Shown here piece after piece: positions 7,806 to 17,250 of a stretch of DNA of 52,059 nt. Position numbers and translations under genes: made by a program. This DNA comes from Acidobacteriaceae bacterium (GTDB taxonomy: Bacteria > Acidobacteriota > Terriglobia > Terriglobales > Acidobacteriaceae). Numbering within the stretch: position 1 is the stretch's first letter; each line of letters begins with the position of its first letter. The notes under the pieces were generated by a model that was not told the origin of the DNA, did no database searches, and saw only the letters and a list, made by a program, of their open reading frames with translations. The stretch covers positions 1 through 52,059 of the forward strand of contig PLUW01000007.1 in NCBI GenBank assembly GCA_003162935.1, written 5' to 3'.

Positions 7806-10695
7806 GGACGGCCTTCCTCGTCGATATCAATGGAAAATCCAAGGTGAAGGTAGTGCCTTCGCCCGGACGGCTCTCCACGCGAATGTTGCCCGCGTGTTCC
7901 TGGATGATGCCGTAGGTGACCGATAGCCCAAGGCCTGTGCCGCGGTTTTGGCCTTCCGCGGGCGACGTCTTGGTGGTAAAAAATGGATCGTAGATGCGGT
8001 GAATGTTTTCCTGGGCAATCCCCGAGCCGGTGTCGGAAACGCGTACGCTGACGAATTCGCCATTCAGCGTTGCTACGTTCAGGACTCCCCCTCCGGCCAT
8101 CGCATCCTTGGCATTGAGAAACAAATTCAAGAACACTTGTTGCAGGCGCCCGGAGTTGCCCTGAATCAGAGGCAGTTTTTCGTTCAACTCGGATTGCACC
8201 TGGATGTGCGCCACTTTGAACTGGTGCTCAAGCAGAGCAAGGGTATCTGCGATTACTTTATTCAGGCTGATTTCCGTCAATTCCGTGCCCGAGGTGCGCG
8301 AGAAGTTCAGCAGGTTGTTGACGATCTCCGAGGCGCGGAACGTCTGCTTGGTGATCTTGTCGAGCACGCTTGCTTTCTGCGGATCGGACTGTAGTTGCTT
8401 GGCCAGCATCTGCGTATAGGAAGAGATCACGGCCAGCGGCGTGTTCACTTCGTGCGCCACGCCCGCGGCCATGAGCCCAATGGAAGAAAGTTTGTCGGCC
8501 TGCGTGAGTTGGACTTCAAGCTCGATGCGCTCGGTGATGTCGTCCATGATGACCAGACGTCCCACCACATTGAACTTGCGGGTCACCAGCGGCGCCATTG
8601 CCACGTTGACGACGCGCGATTCACCCGTGGGCGTCGCCAGCCGGAACTTGTAAAGATTGTGAATTCCCGGATTTTGCCGGACGCGATAAAACTCCTCGAC
8701 GAATGCCGCTGGAAAAACCTCGCTCAACGATCGCCCCACCACCTGCCAACGCGGCTGCGCATACATCACTTCCATCTGCGAGTTCCAGGACTCGATGCGA
8801 TCCTGCAAATCCACAGCCATGACGCCGACGTTGATCGATTCCACGATATTCTCGTTGAAATCCTTGAGCCGCTCGTACTCGCTCACCTTCTGTTCAAGGG
8901 ACGCGTACAGCCGCCCGTTTTGGATCGCGATGCCAATGTAACCCGCCAGCGCCTGGAGCAACTCCACATCTTCGCTAGAAAGGAAATCTCCTTGCATCGT
9001 CTTGCCCAGCCCGAGGAAGGCGATGGTTTTTTGCCGCGCGTGGCACGGTATGTAGTAGTTCAAGTCCAGGCGTCCGATCGCCTCTTGCGCCATCGCATTC
9101 TCGCGCGGCAACTGGTGCGTGTTCTCGAAGAAGATATGTCCGACGGCGTCCTCGATGCGCGGCTTTGCCAGAAACGACAGATCGAGACCGGTGACGTGGG
9201 CGATGCCAAACGACTTCGACAGTTCAAAGCGCGAAGAGTCGCTGTTGGCGAGGAAGATGGCAATTCGATCTACCAGCAGCGTGCGCGCCAGCCGGTCCAC
9301 CAGCGACGACAACATCTTGTCGAGATCGGTCTCCGAACTCAACTCGCGTCCGAATTCAATCAGTGTGCGCCTGTAGTCGTAGCCCGTCCGGAAGAAATAC
9401 TGGTCCAGCTTCTCCTGGATCCATTTTCGCACCGGATCGAACAACAGCGCGGTAACTACCACCGCGATCATCAACCCGTACGGTCCGGAACTGGGCACGC
9501 GCGTGTGCACCAACTCCGCGATCGAAGCGACGCCGGCGAAGTAAAGGCCGACGATGGCCGCCGCGGCCAGCGTATACGCCATGCCGCGCTTGAAGATCAG
9601 ATCCACGTCCATCAGCCGGTAACGGAAAATGGCGTAGCCAAACGTCAGCGGCAGCAATCCCAGCGACAGTACCGACACCTTCATCGTGAGCGAAGGCATC
9701 ACTCCGAACAGATACGGCAGAACATAGAACAACGTAAACGGTGTTATGGCAAGAATAGTGCCGCGCGTAATCCACTTGAGCTGCTGCCGCAGAATGGGGG
9801 TGGTGGCCGCGCGCGAGTTGTCCCAAAGGACGGCCGCTGCCGAGACAAAGAAAATCGTCAGATACGCCCAGTGCACCCGATTCAAATTAAACAGCAGCGA
9901 GTTGCTGGCTTTCAGGTATTCCAGCGCCAGGAACTGGATTACGAACAAAACCACTCCCGGAACGTAGAGCGCCGGAATCGACCAGCGATGCCTGCCGACG
10001 AACGCCCGCCGCTCCGGAAAGGTCAATACGAAATGCAGGAACAGCGCCGGTTGCAGCAGCCACGCCACTTCATTGGCCCATAGCACGGACCAGTCAAAGA
10101 CGTTGAACTTGCCGGTGTAGTGCAGCGAGTAGAAAACGAACGAGACCAGACAGAAAATGTAAAAATGCGTCGAACCCACCGCCGTCCAGCGCCGCAGAAG
10201 AACATAAAGCCCGATGCCCAGGTAGATGAGCGCGATCAGGCGCAGCCAATCGTTCATGGAGCGTTCGGCCGGAACCAGCACCACTTCCACATCCAGCGGC
10301 ACCGAGCCGCGGATCAGCGAATAGGTCGCCTTGGAATAGACCCCGGAGTAGTAGAGTTGCCGCGTCACCGTGGCCGCGGTATCCACCGAACGGCCGTTGA
10401 TGCTGACGACCTTGTCGCCCCGGCGAATGCCAGCCCGTTCAGCCGGGCCGCCCTGCTCCAGGCGATCGGCGACCAGTTGGCCGTTCCGCTCCATCCACCA
10501 CGCACCGTCGTCGGGAACCGTGGTTTGGTGTTCGATTCTGTAGTTGAAACCGGCGAACAGGATCGCCGCTACTGTGAGAAGCGTCAGCAGGATGGCGGTA
10601 AACCGAGCCTCAAATTCACGGTTCATGGGCTGGGACGCTGGTGCGGCGTGGCCAGATACTCGACGCCGTTGAGGCATCAGCAACTTCACTGCCAC
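7798..10695 (-). CDS. Membrane sensor histidine kinase with periplasmic PDZ, multi-TM, GAF, PAS, HisKA/HATPase domains (start may be the downstream MNREFEARF)
   Basis: PDZ-like LEQGGPAERAGIRRGDKVVSINGRSV; H-box GVAHEVNTPLAVI; NRGTGLGLSVTYGI; overlaps the regulator start by 8 bp. Confidence 0.92.
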   Translation of the reverse strand: MAVKLLMPQRRRVSGHAAPASQPMNREFEARFTAILLTLLTVAAILFAGFNYRIEHQTTVPDDGAWWMERNGQLVADRLEQGGPAERAGIRRGDKVVSINGRSVDTAATVTRQLYYSGVYSKATYSLIRGSVPLDVEVVLVPAERSMNDWLRLIALIYLGIGLYVLLRRWTAVGSTHFYIFCLVSFVFYSLHYTGKFNVFDWSVLWANEVAWLLQPALFLHFVLTFPERRAFVGRHRWSIPALYVPGVVLFVIQFLALEYLKASNSLLFNLNRVHWAYLTIFFVSAAAVLWDNSRAATTPILRQQLKWITRGTILAITPFTLFYVLPYLFGVMPSLTMKVSVLSLGLLPLTFGYAIFRYRLMDVDLIFKRGMAYTLAAAAIVGLYFAGVASIAELVHTRVPSSGPYGLMIAVVVTALLFDPVRKWIQEKLDQYFFRTGYDYRRTLIEFGRELSSETDLDKMLSSLVDRLARTLLVDRIAIFLANSDSSRFELSKSFGIAHVTGLDLSFLAKPRIEDAVGHIFFENTHQLPRENAMAQEAIGRLDLNYYIPCHARQKTIAFLGLGKTMQGDFLSSEDVELLQALAGYIGIAIQNGRLYASLEQKVSEYERLKDFNENIVESINVGVMAVDLQDRIESWNSQMEVMYAQPRWQVVGRSLSEVFPAAFVEEFYRVRQNPGIHNLYKFRLATPTGESRVVNVAMAPLVTRKFNVVGRLVIMDDITERIELEVQLTQADKLSSIGLMAAGVAHEVNTPLAVISSYTQMLAKQLQSDPQKASVLDKITKQTFRASEIVNNLLNFSRTSGTELTEISLNKVIADTLALLEHQFKVAHIQVQSELNEKLPLIQGNSGRLQQVFLNLFLNAKDAMAGGGVLNVATLNGEFVSVRVSDTGSGIAQENIHRIYDPFFTTKTSPAEGQNRGTGLGLSVTYGIIQEHAGNIRVESRPGEGTTFTLDFPLISTRKAVHV

Positions 10696-10894
10696 CCTCC
10701 AATCTCGCCCGGAACTGGTAAGTCGCTGCTATAGAGCGAGTTTCACGATTATAAAGAGAATTTGGATTAGCGGCTATGGAAAATGGAATGTGGTTTCTGG
10801 TTTTCGGGATTCCCCGGTCACCACGGCCTCAGTCTGCGGCTTCTGTGGTTCGCGCCGATATCCGCCCAGCGCTGCGACGTTCTACAATGAACCC

Positions 10895-12133
10895 ATGTCC
10901 CGCCTCCATCATATTGCCGACATGGAAAAGCGCTTTCTTCTCCCCACCTACAATCGTTATCCCGTGGCCTTCGAGCGCGGCAAAGGTGTTTTCCTCTACG
11001 ACTTCGAAGGCAAAAAGTATCTCGACTTCGTAGCCGGACTGGGCGTGAACGCGCTCGGCCATGCTCATCCGCGCATCGTGAAGACGATCCGCGAGCAGGC
11101 CGCTCGCGTCATTCACCTTTCGAATCTCTACTACAACGAATATCAGGGACAGCTTGCCGAGCGCCTATGCCAGCTTTCGGGGTTCGACCGCGTCTTCTTC
11201 TCCAACAGCGGCACCGAGGCCATGGAAGGCGCCATCAAACTGGCGCGTCTCGCCGGACACAAAGCGGGCGGCGCGGCCAAGTCGCAACTCGTGGCGCTCG
11301 AAGGCTCGTATCACGGCCGTACCTTTGGCTCCTTGTCCCTGACCGGGCAGGACAAGTACCGCAAGGGTTTTGAGCCGCTGCTCGAGAACGTGACCTTTGT
11401 GGCGCAAAACAACGTCGAAGCGCTGCACGCCGCCGTCAATGCCAACACCTGCGCCATCGTGCTCGAGCCCATCTTTGGCGAAGGCGGAATTCTCGAATGT
11501 TCCGAAGACTTCCTCCGCGCCTGCCGCACCCTGGCCGATCAGCATCATGCGGCGCTCATCTTCGACGAGATCCAGTGCGGCCTCGGGCGCACCGGCCACT
11601 ACTTCGCTTTCCAGACTTTCGACGTTGTGCCCGACATCGTCGCCATCGCCAAGCCCATTGCCGCCGGAGTGCCGTTAGGCGCGTTCCTGTCGAAAGAACA
11701 TTTCGCCTCCGCGATTTCACCCGGCCAGCACGGCACCACCTTTGGAGGAGGTCCGCTGGCCTGTCGCGTCGGCCTCGAATATCTGGCAATCGTCGAGGAG
11801 GAACGCCTGCTCGAAAACGTCGCGAAAGTCGGCGGCTATCTGCATCAGCAGCTCCAGGGACTGGTCGACAAGTACGCCGCTACCCGCGAAGTACGAGGCC
11901 GAGGATTCATTCAGGGCCTCGTGCTCGACATTCCCGCGCGCCCTCTGGTCGAACAGGGTCTGGCGGAGGGTGTACTTTTCAACGTAACTCAGGACACCGT
12001 CCTGCGCTTCCTGCCTCCCTTCCTTCTGGAAGAAAAGCACGTGGATAAAGGCATCCGAGTATTAAAGAAACTGTTAGGCAAGAAACGGAAGAAAGCGCGG
12101 AGCGCACTGTCAGAAGTTGCGACGGCGTCATAA
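10895..12133 (+). CDS. argD: Class III aminotransferase, acetylornithine aminotransferase-like
   Basis: YLDFVAGLGVNALGHAHP, FSNSGTEAMEGAIKLAR, LIFDEIQCGLGRTG; internal ATG chosen. Confidence 0.85.
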   Translation: MSRLHHIADMEKRFLLPTYNRYPVAFERGKGVFLYDFEGKKYLDFVAGLGVNALGHAHPRIVKTIREQAARVIHLSNLYYNEYQGQLAERLCQLSGFDRVFFSNSGTEAMEGAIKLARLAGHKAGGAAKSQLVALEGSYHGRTFGSLSLTGQDKYRKGFEPLLENVTFVAQNNVEALHAAVNANTCAIVLEPIFGEGGILECSEDFLRACRTLADQHHAALIFDEIQCGLGRTGHYFAFQTFDVVPDIVAIAKPIAAGVPLGAFLSKEHFASAISPGQHGTTFGGGPLACRVGLEYLAIVEEERLLENVAKVGGYLHQQLQGLVDKYAATREVRGRGFIQGLVLDIPARPLVEQGLAEGVLFNVTQDTVLRFLPPFLLEEKHVDKGIRVLKKLLGKKRKKARSALSEVATAS

Positions 12134-12144
12134 CAGCAAAAAAA

Positions 12145-12167
12145 GGGGAGCCAGAATTTAGCTCCCC
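12145..12167 (-). terminator. Rho-independent terminator-like hairpin oriented to the minus strand
   Basis: GGGGAGC-N9-GCTCCCC, flanked on the plus strand by an upstream A-run, i.e. a U-run on the minus-strand transcript. Confidence 0.5.
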
Positions 12168-12219
12168 GGAGTCGATAGAGGCGATATCAATTAGTAAGAA
12201 CCTGTCCGCGAGGATTTCG

Positions 12220-13212
12220 TTGCCCATCGAAACGCAAAATCCCGAAGAAAAGTTCGTCCCCGTCGGCAAGCCCAACTCCAGCCCCGGACCCGCGCCGACG
12301 GCAGCCGTGATCGAAGAGCATTGGCTCGATCTCCCCGACGGACGCATGCGCTACCTCAAGGCTGGCTCCGGCCCGACGCTCATCCTGATTCATGGCCTGA
12401 TGGGCTACTCCTTTTCCTGGAGATTCACCATCCCCGCTCTCGCGCCCCATGCCACCGTTTACGCCATCGACAATCTGGGCGCTGGATTCTCGACGGCCAA
12501 CGACGGCATGGACTGCACTATGCGTGCCACCGCCCGGCGCGTCCTCCAGTTCGCCGACGCTCTCGGCATCGAAAACTTCGACTTGCTGGGAACCTCGCAC
12601 GGCGGAGGCGTCGCCATCATGGTCGCAGCCATTTGCACTGAACGAAACCTTGGTGGACAAAACGACGCGCGCCTGCAGCGCCTGATCCTGGTGGCGTCCG
12701 TAAACCCCTGGTCGAAGCATGGCAAGCGGCTCGCACCGTTTCTAGGCAGCGCTCTTGGGTCGCTGCTGTTCCGCGGCACAATCGAACAGTGGCGCTCCCT
12801 GGACCACCTGTGGCTGCGACGCCTGTTCAGCGACGGAGCCAAAATTCCGCCCGATTCTCTCGATGGCTACCGCATGCCGGTATTCAAGAATCACGCCTTC
12901 CGCCACGCTCAGCGCATTGTAAGAAACTGGACGGCAGACCTTGCGGAACTGGAAACCACGCTCCCGAAAATTCGTGATTACCCCACACTCATCGTCTGGG
13001 GAACGAAAGACCGCGCCGTCGATTTTCCATCCGCCGAGCCGCTGCGCCGGAATTTTCGCGATTGCCGTCTGGTGGCGTTCGAGGGCGTAGGCCACCTGCC
13101 CTACGAAGAAGCGCCCGAGGACTTCAACCGCGCGCTCGTCGATTTCCTCACGAGTTCGCAGTTCCCAGTTCTCAGAAAAAGCGGGGTTACTGAAACTGAC
13201 ACTGAAAACTGA
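12220..13212 (+). CDS. Alpha/beta hydrolase
   Basis: LIHGLMGYSFSW, nucleophile elbow GTSHGGGVA, GVGHLPYEEAPEDF. Confidence 0.88.
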   Translation: MPIETQNPEEKFVPVGKPNSSPGPAPTAAVIEEHWLDLPDGRMRYLKAGSGPTLILIHGLMGYSFSWRFTIPALAPHATVYAIDNLGAGFSTANDGMDCTMRATARRVLQFADALGIENFDLLGTSHGGGVAIMVAAICTERNLGGQNDARLQRLILVASVNPWSKHGKRLAPFLGSALGSLLFRGTIEQWRSLDHLWLRRLFSDGAKIPPDSLDGYRMPVFKNHAFRHAQRIVRNWTADLAELETTLPKIRDYPTLIVWGTKDRAVDFPSAEPLRRNFRDCRLVAFEGVGHLPYEEAPEDFNRALVDFLTSSQFPVLRKSGVTETDTEN

Positions 13213-13230
13213 CAACTGAGAACTGAGAAC
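13153..13230. repeat. Heptad-periodic inverted element
   Basis: Left AGTTCGC/AGTTCCC/AGTTCTC; right ACTGACA/ACTGAGA/ACTGAGA. Confidence 0.7.
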
Positions 13231-13239
13231 CAGCTCTTC

Positions 13240-13848
13240 ATGCACCACGCCATCATTCAATCTCTGCGCGCCTTCATCGCCGACTACGGTTACTGGGCCG
13301 TGGCTGTGGCCTTGCTGTCGGAAAGCGCCGGCATCCCCGTCCCCGGTGAGATCACTCTCCTGCTGGCGAGTTTTCTGGCGTATCACGAACATCGGCTTCA
13401 ACTCGGATGGATCATCGTGATCGCCACCGCCGCCACCACGCTCGGCGGCGATCTGGGCTACGCCGTCGGCTACCATGGCGGACGCCACCTGCTCGATCGG
13501 TATCAGCGCGCCTTCCGGATTTCTCCCGCCACAATCAAACGCGGCGAGCAGATGTTCGCCCGCCACGGAGCAGCCGCCATTTTCTTCGCCCGCTTCATTT
13601 TCGGGCTGCGCGTTTTCGCCGGGCCGCTGGCCGGCGTTCTCCGCATGCGCTGGCGGGCTTTTGCGATCTTCAACTTCCTCGGCGCGGCCGTCTGGGTCGC
13701 CGTGATCGCCAGCGCCGGATACCTCTTCGGCCAACATTGGCACACGTTGCTGCGAACCATGCAGCGCTTCAATATTGCAGTGTTAATCGTCGCCGGGGTC
13801 GTGATCCTGTGGTGGAGATATCGTCGCCAAACCTTGCCGGAAAATTAA
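13240..13848 (+). CDS. DedA/SNARE-associated family membrane protein
   Basis: SESAGIPVPGEITLLLASFLA, ARFIFGLRVFAGPLAGVLRM. Confidence 0.9.
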   Translation: MHHAIIQSLRAFIADYGYWAVAVALLSESAGIPVPGEITLLLASFLAYHEHRLQLGWIIVIATAATTLGGDLGYAVGYHGGRHLLDRYQRAFRISPATIKRGEQMFARHGAAAIFFARFIFGLRVFAGPLAGVLRMRWRAFAIFNFLGAAVWVAVIASAGYLFGQHWHTLLRTMQRFNIAVLIVAGVVILWWRYRRQTLPEN

Positions 13849-13939
13849 GAGCGTGCCCAACTTGGCTGCTCCGACAAGTTGAGCGTTAGAACCCCGCCCC
13901 AGTTGCCTGACCCAACCGCTGCCCGTTATCCTTCTGGCC

Positions 13940-15415
13940 ATGCCCAGCACTCTTGTCGAATGCGTTCCTAATTTTTCCGAAGGCCGCGATGCGGCCAAAG
14001 TCGATGCCATTATCGAAGCCATGAAAATTCCCGGCGTCTATCTCCTCGACCGCGAGATGGATTCCGATCACAACCGCTGCGTCATTACCCTGGTCGGCGA
14101 ACGCGACGCCATTCAGGAAGCCGCCATTCGCGGCGTCGGGAAGGCCGCCGAGTTGATCGACCTCACCAAGCATAAGGGCGCGCACCCGCGCATGGGCGCA
14201 GCCGATGTCATTCCCTTTATTCCGATCGACGGCGTCACCATCGAAGACTGCGTCGCCATGGCACGCCACGTGGGAGCCGAGATTGCGAAGCGCTTCCAGA
14301 TTCCGGTCTATCTCTATGAAGCCGCCGCGGCCACGCCCGAACGCCAGAACCTGGAAAACATTCGCCGCGGTCAGTTCGAAGGCATCCGCGCCGACATCGC
14401 GACCAATCCCGCGCGCAAGCCCGATTTCGGCGAGCCTCGCGTGCATCCTACGGCGGGTGCTACGGTGGTTGGAGCCCGCAAGGCTCTGGTGGCTTACAAC
14501 GTCTTTCTGAATACGCCCGATGTCGATATCGCCAAGAAGATTGCCAAAGCTGTGCGCTTTTCCAGCGGCGGGCTGCGCTTCGTTAAGGGCGCGGGGTTTC
14601 TGGTGCGCGGCCTGGCTCAGGTGTCGATGAACCTGACCGATTTCGAGCAGACTCCCGTACACCGCGTCTTCGAATACGTGAAGCGCGAGGCGGCGCGCTA
14701 TGGTGTCATTCCAGTTTCGAGCGAGATCGTTGGGCTGATTCCGAAGAAGGCGTTGGAACAGGCGGCGGAATGGTTTCTGCAAGTTGAAAATTTCGATTCC
14801 TCGCTGATTCTCGAAAATCGCCTGACTGCCGTAATGGGGGGCAAGATGGCCGTCGGCGGTTTACGCGCGGGAGTGGAGCCCTTCATCGAGCAACTGGCCG
14901 CTCCCACCGCGACTCCCGGAGGTGGGAGCGCTGCTGCTGCGAGCGGTGCGATGGCGGCGGGGCTGGCAGGCATGGTCGCGTCCATGTCGCGCGGCAAGAA
15001 AGCTTACGTGCAGTACGAAAGCCAGCTCAGCGAAGCCATCACTCGACTCAGTCAGCTTCGCGAAGAACTCAAGGCTGCGATTGACGCCGATGCCGAGTCT
15101 TACAATCTGGTGATGAAGGCGTACAAAGCGGCGAAGGAATCTTCGGGTGGGGATACGGCGATTAACGCGGCGCTCAAACAGGCGACCAGCGTGCCTTTGG
15201 GCGTGGCTGAAAAAGTAGTTGAGGTGGCGAAGATCGCTACGAAATTGGCGCCGATCACTAACCCGAATATGAAGTCCGATCTGACGACCGCGATTGCGCT
15301 GGCAAAGGCGGCGCTTGAAGGCGCGCTGGCGAATGTGGAGGTCAACCTGGATTCGATGAAGGACGAGGCGTTTGTCAACGAGACGCGGAAACGGGCGGCG
15401 GCGCTGAAAGGGTAG
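13940..15415 (+). CDS. ftcD: Bifunctional glutamate formimidoyltransferase / formimidoyl-THF cyclodeaminase
   Basis: LVECVPNFSEGRD start, HPRMGAADVIPF, C-terminal cyclodeaminase TPGGGSAAAASGAMAAGLAGMVA. Confidence 0.93.
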   Translation: MPSTLVECVPNFSEGRDAAKVDAIIEAMKIPGVYLLDREMDSDHNRCVITLVGERDAIQEAAIRGVGKAAELIDLTKHKGAHPRMGAADVIPFIPIDGVTIEDCVAMARHVGAEIAKRFQIPVYLYEAAAATPERQNLENIRRGQFEGIRADIATNPARKPDFGEPRVHPTAGATVVGARKALVAYNVFLNTPDVDIAKKIAKAVRFSSGGLRFVKGAGFLVRGLAQVSMNLTDFEQTPVHRVFEYVKREAARYGVIPVSSEIVGLIPKKALEQAAEWFLQVENFDSSLILENRLTAVMGGKMAVGGLRAGVEPFIEQLAAPTATPGGGSAAAASGAMAAGLAGMVASMSRGKKAYVQYESQLSEAITRLSQLREELKAAIDADAESYNLVMKAYKAAKESSGGDTAINAALKQATSVPLGVAEKVVEVAKIATKLAPITNPNMKSDLTTAIALAKAALEGALANVEVNLDSMKDEAFVNETRKRAAALKG

Positions 15416-15444
15416 ATCGGCGAAGACTGGAAACGAGTTCACCC

Positions 15445-15798
15445 ATGAGTGACGATACAGTCGCAAGCCTGCCACCTCGCTCCCCGCGGATGCGGACATT
15501 CTGGAAAACTCTAGCAACTGTCCTGGCTGTGACAGTGTTTGCGTCAGTCTTAGTTAACCTCTCTATGCCTGCGTGGCCGGACATGACGCGCTCACCGCGG
15601 CCCTCTGAGGGCAGGGTCTATCGGGGGATCCTCAACGGTTCGGACACTTACATGAATAGGCGAGAATACTTGCTCCACTGGGTGCTAGAGGATGTGAACT
15701 TTGCGGGCGTAGCTGCATTTGCGGCAATTTATTTCTTTGTGGACCCATTCGACTACAAGCGTCGCTTGCGCCCGCTCCGTCCGCCCCGGCCGTATTGA
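15445..15798 (+). CDS. Hypothetical membrane protein
   Basis: Two predicted hydrophobic segments; no recognised domain. Confidence 0.55.
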   Translation: MSDDTVASLPPRSPRMRTFWKTLATVLAVTVFASVLVNLSMPAWPDMTRSPRPSEGRVYRGILNGSDTYMNRREYLLHWVLEDVNFAGVAAFAAIYFFVDPFDYKRRLRPLRPPRPY

Positions 15799-16078
15799 CC
15801 TGCCTGTTTTCCACGCAAACTCAGCCACCTGAAGCGTTCTAACACCAGTCCGAGGCGGAAACACTTTAGTTACCGTCCTGTCGTGCGAATTCGGGACTAA
15901 AATGGCATCAGAACCGGGAGAACGAGGAAAGACCGTCAAGATCGCCAACGCACAGATTGCGGTTTGCATCTAATCTTTGCAGGACTTGGCAGAACGTGCA
16001 GTCCCGTTCTTTGGAAGTCGACTCGGACGTTGTTCTGGCTTTACGCTGCATTTCGAGAAAATGGTTTCGAGGAACTCT

Positions 16079-17011
16079 ATGAAGAAAATGTGTTTTGCGG
16101 TACTGCTTCTCTGCGCGACGGCTGGTTTCGCCATGCCCATCGCATCGTCGGCGCGCGCCATGGTGCCTTCGGAACTTCAGCAACTGATTGGCGTCGACTA
16201 TCGCGCGCTCAAGGATTCGCCCACGGCGCAGGCGCTGAAAGACAAAGTCATGCCGCAAAACCTCAAGGATCTTGAGACCGCGCTGAAGGGCATCGGCATC
16301 AGCTCCGACCGCGATCTCGACCAACTCGATTTCGCTTCCTTCCGCACGGAGAAGAAGGGCATTCAAACCATCGGCGTGGCGCAGGGGTCGTTCTCCGCCA
16401 AGGCCGTCCTCAAGAAGATGAAGCTCAAGAAGATCTCAGGCGTCAAATACGGCACGGCCACCATTTATCCGATGGATAGCGGTCTGGTCATGACATTCCT
16501 CGACGACAACACTCTCGCCTTCGGTGAAGAGGCGTCGCTGAAGAGCGCGCTCGATACCCGCGACGGCAAGCGTCCCTCGCTCGATTCCAATCCGGTCATG
16601 TCGGAACAGATGGCGGCGGTCGATAGCGGCCCGCTGTGGAGCGTCCTCGATCAGCAGGGAACCCAGGCCATCATGATGTCGGCGATGGGCGATGCCGCCG
16701 GGAAAGTCGGCGACTACGACAGCCTTAAGAAGCGCATTCAGGCGTCCCGCTACACCATGAGCTTTCAGACCGGAGTGAACTTCGATCTGACGGTTCAGAC
16801 TGCGGACTCGATGACCGCAGCCACGTTGTCGACGGTGCTCAAGGGCGTCATCCTTTATAAGAAGATGGGCGCCAGCAAGGACGAGAAGACTGCCTATGAT
16901 TCCGCCACCGTCGACTCCGACGGCTCGAACTTGCAACTCCACTTCAAGAGCGACGACCAGAAATTCCAAGCGCTGATGAGCACGCCGCTATTCGCGGCCG
17001 TTTCGCACTAA
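16079..17011 (+). CDS. Hypothetical exported protein
   Basis: Signal peptide MKKMCFAVLLLCATAGFAMP; internal ATG chosen. Confidence 0.7.
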   Translation: MKKMCFAVLLLCATAGFAMPIASSARAMVPSELQQLIGVDYRALKDSPTAQALKDKVMPQNLKDLETALKGIGISSDRDLDQLDFASFRTEKKGIQTIGVAQGSFSAKAVLKKMKLKKISGVKYGTATIYPMDSGLVMTFLDDNTLAFGEEASLKSALDTRDGKRPSLDSNPVMSEQMAAVDSGPLWSVLDQQGTQAIMMSAMGDAAGKVGDYDSLKKRIQASRYTMSFQTGVNFDLTVQTADSMTAATLSTVLKGVILYKKMGASKDEKTAYDSATVDSDGSNLQLHFKSDDQKFQALMSTPLFAAVSH

Positions 17012-17027
17012 GCAGTATCGAACCGTC

Positions 17028-17105
17028 AACCACCAAGGGCACGAAGAGGCACGAAGGAACGGCCGCAGTTAGACACCTTCGTGATACTTCGTGTCCTTTG
17101 TGGTT
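17028..17105. repeat. 30-nt imperfect inverted repeat (AACCACCAAGGGCACGAAGAGGCACGAAGG / CCTTCGTGATACTTCGTGTCCTTTGTGGTT)
   Basis: 25 of 30 positions complementary by hand count. Confidence 0.8.
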
Positions 17106-17250
17106 AAGGACTGTGGAGCCGGCCAACTCCCTCACCAAAACTGAACATATTGACCGTACACCCGTCACATTCTGACGCGGCGCGCTTTGCTATAAGAATG
17201 GACAGGGTCTCAGGAATCCCCTCCGATTCCGAAGTCTCGGACACGAGGGG

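Noticed and set aside
8395-10083. 562-aa plus-strand ORF opposite the sensor kinase
   Set aside because: Antisense shadow of a well-supported kinase gene; composition (H/R/Q-rich) typical of high-GC reverse frames
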